Both the position numbers and the translations under genes were made by a program. From Clostridia bacterium (GTDB taxonomy: Bacteria > Bacillota > Clostridia > Oscillospirales > CAG-272), in the NCBI GenBank assembly GCA_017416185.1, contig JAFQDF010000015.1:1-64000 (forward strand): DNA of 64,000 bases, given 5' to 3'. Positions 59,889 through 64,000 of the stretch are shown piece after piece (positions within the stretch are counted from its first letter, which is position 1; each line of letters begins with the position of its first letter). The notes beneath the pieces are model-generated. The model did no database searches. It saw only the letters and a program-made list of their open reading frames with translations, and had not been told where the DNA came from.

Positions 59889-61190
59889 ATGTTTCGTTTA
59901 TTATCAAAATTAGTTGTTTACCGTAATATCGACAAGGAGTCCATCCTTTTCAGGCTTTCTGATATTACAAGAAGCTTTGATTCGGGAAGCTATGACCGCG
60001 AGGAGCTTGTTTCTCTGATCTATACCGAGATCCACCGTATTCTTGATATCTCCACCGCCTATGGCTTTGACGGCAATCTCTGGCATTGCTACCTTGCTTA
60101 TCTGCTTGCTACTACAGAGAATCCCTTTTCTATTTGCTGTGAAAAGAAGGGGGCAGGTGAGGGCTCGGTAAACTCCTTTGTCAAGGGGGATCTGAAAATA
60201 TTCAGGGCTTTGTTTGACTATGATTTTTCTGTGATGGAGCAGGCTCTTGATATTAATTGCTTCTCCACAGTAACCTGCTATACCGCTATACATAAGTCGG
60301 AGCGCTTTTATAACAAGAACGTAAGCGAAAAGGTCAGAGAACTGAGCACTTCTCTTGCAGCTGCTGCCGACGAGAACGTAATGTTTGACGTGCTGACAGC
60401 CTTTTACCGTGACTTTGGTGTGGGAATGTTCGGTATGAACAAGGCCTTCCGTATCCGACCGGGTTCCGACTGCGAGCTTGAGCCTATCACCAATACCGAG
60501 ATAATCAGACTTTCGGATCTTGTGGGCTACGAGCTTCAAAAACAAGAGCTTACCGAAAACACCGAGGCATTTGTCAAGGGACAGAAGGCTAACAACGTTC
60601 TTCTGTACGGTGACGCCGGTACAGGAAAATCCACCAGCATCAAGGCTATTCTTAACGAATACTATGACAGGGGTCTTCGTATTATCGAGATATACAAGCA
60701 CCAGTTTGAGTTCCTGCCTAAGATAATTGCGGATATCAAGAACCGTAATTACCGCTTTATCATATATATGGACGATCTCTCCTTTGAGGAGAATGAGGTT
60801 GAGTACAAATACTTAAAGGCTGTCATTGAGGGCGGTCTTGAGATAAGACCGGATAACGTGCTTATCTACGCTACCTCTAACCGCTGGCATCTTATCAAGG
60901 AGACCTGGGCAGACCGTAAGGATATACAGGTACAGAACGACGTGCGCCACTCGGATACTATGGAGGAGAAGCTTTCTCTCTACGACCGTTTTGGTGTTAC
61001 CATCAACTACTCCAAGCCCGACCAGAAGAATTATTTTAATATCGTCACCGAGCTTGCTCACCGCAATAATATAAACATCTCCGACGAGGAGCTGATAAAC
61101 AAGTCAAGAGCCTGGGCTATGCAGCACGGCGGCAGAAGCGGAAGGACCGCGCAGCAGCTGATCAACAGCCTGTTGGGACAGCAGCTGTAG
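59889..61190 (+). CDS. DUF815 family AAA ATPase
   Basis: 433 residues. The N-terminal ~200 residues are helical and without assignment. The ATPase begins with [21 protein letters not shown]. Walker A is [15 protein letters not shown] (about 237-251), Walker [14 protein letters not shown], and [15 protein letters not shown] contains sensor 1. The family is widespread in bacteria (DUF815, YcdT/RavA-unlike) and its role is unknown. It is monocistronic with a consensus promoter, next to a minus-strand two-component system. Confidence 0.9.
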   Translation: MFRLLSKLVVYRNIDKESILFRLSDITRSFDSGSYDREELVSLIYTEIHRILDISTAYGFDGNLWHCYLAYLLATTENPFSICCEKKGAGEGSVNSFVKGDLKIFRALFDYDFSVMEQALDINCFSTVTCYTAIHKSERFYNKNVSEKVRELSTSLAAAADENVMFDVLTAFYRDFGVGMFGMNKAFRIRPGSDCELEPITNTEIIRLSDLVGYELQKQELTENTEAFVKGQKANNVLLYGDAGTGKSTSIKAILNEYYDRGLRIIEIYKHQFEFLPKIIADIKNRNYRFIIYMDDLSFEENEVEYKYLKAVIEGGLEIRPDNVLIYATSNRWHLIKETWADRKDIQVQNDVRHSDTMEEKLSLYDRFGVTINYSKPDQKNYFNIVTELAHRNNINISDEELINKSRAWAMQHGGRSGRTAQQLINSLLGQQL

Positions 61191-61232
61191 TATCAGGATA
61201 ATATAAAATCGGACAGTAATGTCCGATTTCTC

Positions 61233-62285
61233 TTATTTGGGTAGCTTTACCGTAAATTCGGAGCCTTTGCCCGGGGTACTTTCTACCGATATCGTACCCC
61301 CCGCACGGGTGATTATCTTCTTGCATAGTGCAAGACCGAGTCCGTTTCCGTTTCCCTTATGGGAGGTATCTCCCTGATAGAATTTTTCAAAAATATGCTT
61401 GGAGGTGCTCTCATCCATACCTATACCGGTGTCGGATACACATACCGAGATAATGCTTTCGTTTTCTGTCATCTTAACGCTTATACAGCCGCCCTCGGGT
61501 GTGAATTTTACAGCGTTTCCGATGAGGTTCAGCCAAACACGGAGCAGAAGGCTTTCCTCGCCTGTATAGCTTATCTCGGGAAGCTCGATATCAAGCTCTA
61601 AGTGCTTACGTTCCCAGACACTTTCGTGGGTAAGTATTGCCTCTCTGAGCTGTTCGTCAAGGCGAAATTCCTTTTTCTTTGTGGAAAAGGTCTGATTGTC
61701 AAGCTTTGAGATAAGCAGTATATCTCCTGTCAGAGCCGACAGGCGTCGGGTATTGTCTGTTATTTTTGTGATATACTCGTTACGCTCCTCCTCGCTGAGG
61801 CTCTCGTCCTGCAAAAGCATGGTGTACCCCTCTATTGCCGAAAGGGGAGTTTTGAATTCGTGGGATACATTTGCCACAAAATCGTTACGCAGGGTCTCTA
61901 TTGAGTTAAGCTCGGTAACCATATTGTTGAAATTGTCAAAGGTGGAGTTCAGCTCCTCTATATCTGTGCGCAGGTCGATACGCACGTCAAAGTTGCCTGT
62001 GGCAACGGTTTTTGACGCGTCGCTGAGCTTTCGTATGGGCTTGAGTATATGATCGTTGATATAGTAAGCAAAAAAACTTGCCATTGCCACGCTTATGCTG
62101 AGAATTGCGAACAGGAATCCGAAGGGACTTGCTCCTACGGTGGGCAGAACCCTCATGTAAGCCAGACCGAAGGTAAAAAGCACCGCGAGAAGCAGAGACA
62201 TAATTATCATCGTAAAGATGACAAAGGTCAGATACTTGGTCAGGGAGCGCAGAGACCTTTCCTTGTCGGATACACGGTGCTTCAT
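61233..62285 (-). CDS. Sensor histidine kinase
   Basis: 350 residues. Two membrane helices (about 16-40 and 53-72) with only a very short loop between them, so little extracellular sensing. A HAMP linker (about 73-125) follows. The HisKA dimer domain has FVANVSHEFKTPLSAIEGYT with the phospho-accepting histidine, and HATPase_c has N box NLIGNAVKFTPEGG and G boxes CVSDTGIGMD and GNGLGLALCKKI. It overlaps the response regulator by four bases (ATGA). The minimal sensor loop suggests detection of envelope or membrane stress. Confidence 0.95.
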   Translation of the reverse strand: MKHRVSDKERSLRSLTKYLTFVIFTMIIMSLLLAVLFTFGLAYMRVLPTVGASPFGFLFAILSISVAMASFFAYYINDHILKPIRKLSDASKTVATGNFDVRIDLRTDIEELNSTFDNFNNMVTELNSIETLRNDFVANVSHEFKTPLSAIEGYTMLLQDESLSEEERNEYITKITDNTRRLSALTGDILLISKLDNQTFSTKKKEFRLDEQLREAILTHESVWERKHLELDIELPEISYTGEESLLLRVWLNLIGNAVKFTPEGGCISVKMTENESIISVCVSDTGIGMDESTSKHIFEKFYQGDTSHKGNGNGLGLALCKKIITRAGGTISVESTPGKGSEFTVKLPK

Positions 62286-62953
62286 AGCTCTATCACCTTA
62301 TAGCCCAGTCCTCTTACCGTAACAATCTCAATATCCTCGTTACCTCTGAGACGGTCTCTTAAACGGTTGATATGCACATCTACCGTATGGGTCTCGGTCT
62401 CGCTTGCCATCCCCCATATATCGTCCATTATCTGCTGACGTGTGTATATATGATTGGGATTTGATGCAAGCTTGTATAAGAGCATAAACTCCTTCTGCGG
62501 CAGTGTCTGTATACCCTGGGGAGTGTTGATACTGAGAGTATCGTATTCAAGCAGAGTATTGCCGAAGCTGAGTCTTCTTTCGTTGACTATTCTTGCACGG
62601 CGCAGAAGCGCTCTGACACGGAGCATCATTTCATTGACGTCCACGGGCTTGACCATATAGTCGTCCACTCCTGCATTAAAGCTTTGCTGCTTGTCGGCAA
62701 AGGTTTCCTTTGCGGTTATCGTAAGCACGGGCATATTGTATCTTGCATCACGAAGTGAACGCACGAGCTCGATACCGTTCATACGCGGCATCATTATATC
62801 CGAAATAATAAGGTCAATATATTCATTTTCAAGGATGTCAAGAGCAACTACACCGTCCTCGGCCTCAAAGACAGTGTACCCCTCCTTTTGAAGCACACGG
62901 CTGAAAAGACGGGAAAGCTCCTTGTTGTCCTCAACTACGAGAATCTTAAACAT
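62282..62953 (-). CDS. OmpR/PhoB-family response regulator
   Basis: 223 residues. Receiver domain 1-118: acidic pocket VVEDN, phospho-acceptor aspartate in IDLIISDIMMPRMNG, and lysine in VDDYMVKPVDV. The C-terminal winged helix (about 128-223) contains LPQKEFMLLYKLASNPNHIY and ETHTVDVHINRLRDRLRG. GGAGGTGG precedes the ATG. Forms an operon with the histidine kinase; its promoter is at 62985-63013. Confidence 0.96.
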   Translation of the reverse strand: MFKILVVEDNKELSRLFSRVLQKEGYTVFEAEDGVVALDILENEYIDLIISDIMMPRMNGIELVRSLRDARYNMPVLTITAKETFADKQQSFNAGVDDYMVKPVDVNEMMLRVRALLRRARIVNERRLSFGNTLLEYDTLSINTPQGIQTLPQKEFMLLYKLASNPNHIYTRQQIMDDIWGMASETETHTVDVHINRLRDRLRGNEDIEIVTVRGLGYKVIEL

Positions 62954-62984
62954 AGATCCACCTCCGATATTATCCGATACTATA

Positions 62985-63013
62985 ATAATATAACAGTTTC
63001 AACCGAAAATCAA
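62985..63013 (-). promoter_or_regulatory. Promoter of the two-component operon
   Basis: On the minus strand: TTGATT (63013-63008), 17-base spacer, TATTAT (62990-62985). Confidence 0.55.
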
Positions 63014-63031
63014 CAAAATTTGCATATTCCG

Positions 63032-63060
63032 TTGATGTTTAATTGAAAATGGTGTAATAT
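63032..63060 (+). promoter_or_regulatory. Promoter of the 63087 gene
   Basis: TTGATG (63032-63037), 17-base spacer, TAATAT (63055-63060). Divergent from the two-component promoter. Confidence 0.55.
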
Positions 63061-63086
63061 AATCAAAACAGGAAATGAGGGTAGAA

Positions 63087-63488
63087 ATGAGATTCAGAGA
63101 TAAATTAGCAAGATTTATGTACGGACGTAACGGTATGGATCGGCTTTGTACCGGTATGCTTGTTACGGTGGTCATTCTGTCGGTGGTAAACGTATTCGTT
63201 CATTCGTCGGTCATTTTGATTTTAGAATACATTTTGATACTGTTGTGTCTGTTCCGTGCTTTGTCAAAAAATATCTACAAGAGACAGAGGGAAAATCGGT
63301 GCTTTTTACGTATTTGGAGTAAGATAAAGGGCTTTTTTAAGCTCCAGAAAAGCAGGTTCCGTGACCGTAAGACACACATTTACCGTATGTGTCCTCATTG
63401 CAAGGCGAATTTAAGGCTCCCGAAGCGAAAGGGTAAGCATACTGTCAGGTGTCCTAAATGTAATCTGAGATTTGAAATCAGATCCTGA
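63087..63488 (+). CDS. Small membrane protein with C-terminal zinc ribbon
   Basis: 133 residues from ATG 63087, which has GAGGG upstream; ATG 63075 is in frame but almost on top of its own site. Two membrane helices (about 21-60, LCTGMLVTVVILSVVNVFVH and VILILEYILILLCLF) are followed by a basic stretch. The C-terminal ribbon CPHCKANLRLPKRKGKHTVR ends with CPKCNLRFEI, resembling the zinc ribbon of MJ0042/zf-type domains. The function is unknown. Divergent from the two-component operon, so possibly controlled by it. Confidence 0.75.
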   Translation: MRFRDKLARFMYGRNGMDRLCTGMLVTVVILSVVNVFVHSSVILILEYILILLCLFRALSKNIYKRQRENRCFLRIWSKIKGFFKLQKSRFRDRKTHIYRMCPHCKANLRLPKRKGKHTVRCPKCNLRFEIRS

Positions 63489-63536
63489 TATATACGCTTC
63501 GGCGTTTATATATAATCCATCACCTTCCATCTAAGC

Positions 63537-63569
63537 AAAAAGCAGATGTCACAATGACATCTGCTTTTT
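63537..63569. terminator. Bidirectional terminator between convergent genes
   Basis: AAAAAGCAGATGTC/GACATCTGCTTTTT 14-bp stem with an ACAAT loop; T tracts on both strands. The MATE stop codon lies in the loop side of the hairpin. Confidence 0.92.
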
Positions 63570-64000
63570 GTTTATGTAAGTATAGTATATCACGCATACC
63601 ACTATTCCGAATATTGTGGATATGGGAACGGCAAAGCCGATTTTTGAAAGAGAAGGGTTGTCGCCGAGGCTCATAAGATATGATACGGGCATTCTTACAA
63701 GAAAGGCAGAGGTGATACCCTGTATCATCACAAAGAGCGTTCTTCCGCAGCCGTTAAAGTATCCCATAAAGCTGAACAGAATACAAGTGATAACGGTGTC
63801 TATAGCAAAGCCCTTGAGATAGCTTGCAGATTCGGCGATATATGCGGTATTGTCCGAGAAAAGCGAAGAGGGAAGAGAGCCGAAGAAGAATATAAGTATA
63901 AATATCACCACACCGACCGATGCGCCCATTCCCATACCCCAGTACATAGAATGCTTAGCACGTTTAAACTGTCTTGCACCGATATTCTGGGATATAAAGG
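63549..64000 (-). CDS. MATE family efflux transporter, C-terminal part
   Basis: The reading frame is open to the window edge, so this is the last ~150 residues of a longer protein. The segment FISQNIGARQFKRAKHSMYW at the edge is the typical MATE cytoplasmic loop (QNxGAxxxxRA). Four hydrophobic helices follow, with FMGYFNGCGRTLFVMIQGIT characteristic of the family's C-lobe. It exports drugs or metabolites using sodium or protons. The stop codon lies within the terminator. Confidence 0.85.
   Translation of the reverse strand, partial: FISQNIGARQFKRAKHSMYWGMGMGASVGVVIFILIFFFGSLPSSLFSDNTAYIAESASYLKGFAIDTVITCILFSFMGYFNGCGRTLFVMIQGITSAFLVRMPVSYLMSLGDNPSLSKIGFAVPISTIFGIVVCVIYYTYINKKQMSL

Overview
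The window is a piece of a low-to-mid GC Gram-positive genome, most likely an anaerobic gut clostridium of the Oscillospiraceae/Ruminococcaceae type. The indications are Rex, YunB (a sporulation-associated protein), the CtsR-McsA-McsB-ClpC operon, the RimP-NusA-RnpM-YlxQ-IF2 operon, SLH-anchored wall hydrolases, a DnaD/DnaI primosome, and many sigma-A promoters with 17-bp spacing and extended -10 elements. The genus cannot be named from this sequence alone.

Layout. 1-312: 3' end of a 23S rRNA with no 5S gene directly behind it. 600-6500: accessory genes (tail-anchored protein, XRE-TPR regulator with a divergent partner, Cu/Zn SOD, long ECF-type sigma factor) followed by a 46-bp palindrome array. 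6.5-9 kb: VanW, DltA-like and DltC-like genes. 9-15.5 kb: hydrolase, SLH lysozyme, Wzz/BY-kinase pair, uridine phosphorylase, Lgt-like protein. 15.5-30 kb: mostly minus-strand housekeeping genes (TspO, YunB, sialate lyase, DnaI, DnaD, Rex, isocitrate dehydrogenase, TsaD, RimI, arginine-phosphatase-like protein, dCMP deaminase, GalU). 30-43 kb: PTS IIC, LtaS-type enzyme, NagB-like protein, PIG-L deacetylase, GH127, and three tandem paralogous sugar-binding lipoproteins. 43-48 kb: a long structured leader and the rimP-nusA-rnpM-ylxQ-infB operon. 48-57 kb: a TIR/RCC1 protein, the ctsR operon and cysK. 57-64 kb: a 6S-like RNA, an M23/SLH protein, a DUF815 ATPase, a two-component system, and the start-truncated end of a MATE transporter.

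The most unusual content lies between the genes. At least six related elements have ends made of tandem heptamers (TGCAAAA and variants) as inverted repeats. Left and right ends change together from copy to copy. In every copy one end lies within about 0-17 nt of a minus-strand stop codon. One copy (28018-28524) encloses a gene for a four-helix-bundle protein of the 23S-rRNA-intervening-sequence (S23) family; the others carry no gene. Two other loci (23403-23642 and 6388-6497) have a similar plan built from small hairpins joined by a fixed linker. Arrays of short palindromes occur at 5.6-6.1, 16.5-16.8 and 30.1-30.5 kb. A 280-nt structured leader precedes rimP.

Functional links: McsB (arginine kinase) and a YwlE-like phosphatase give a protein-arginine phosphorylation writer and a candidate eraser. 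LtaS-type, GalU, DltA-like and DltC-like proteins suggest a decorated polyglycerol-phosphate polymer. NanA-like, NagB-like, PIG-L, GH127 and the binding lipoproteins suggest scavenging of host or plant glycans.
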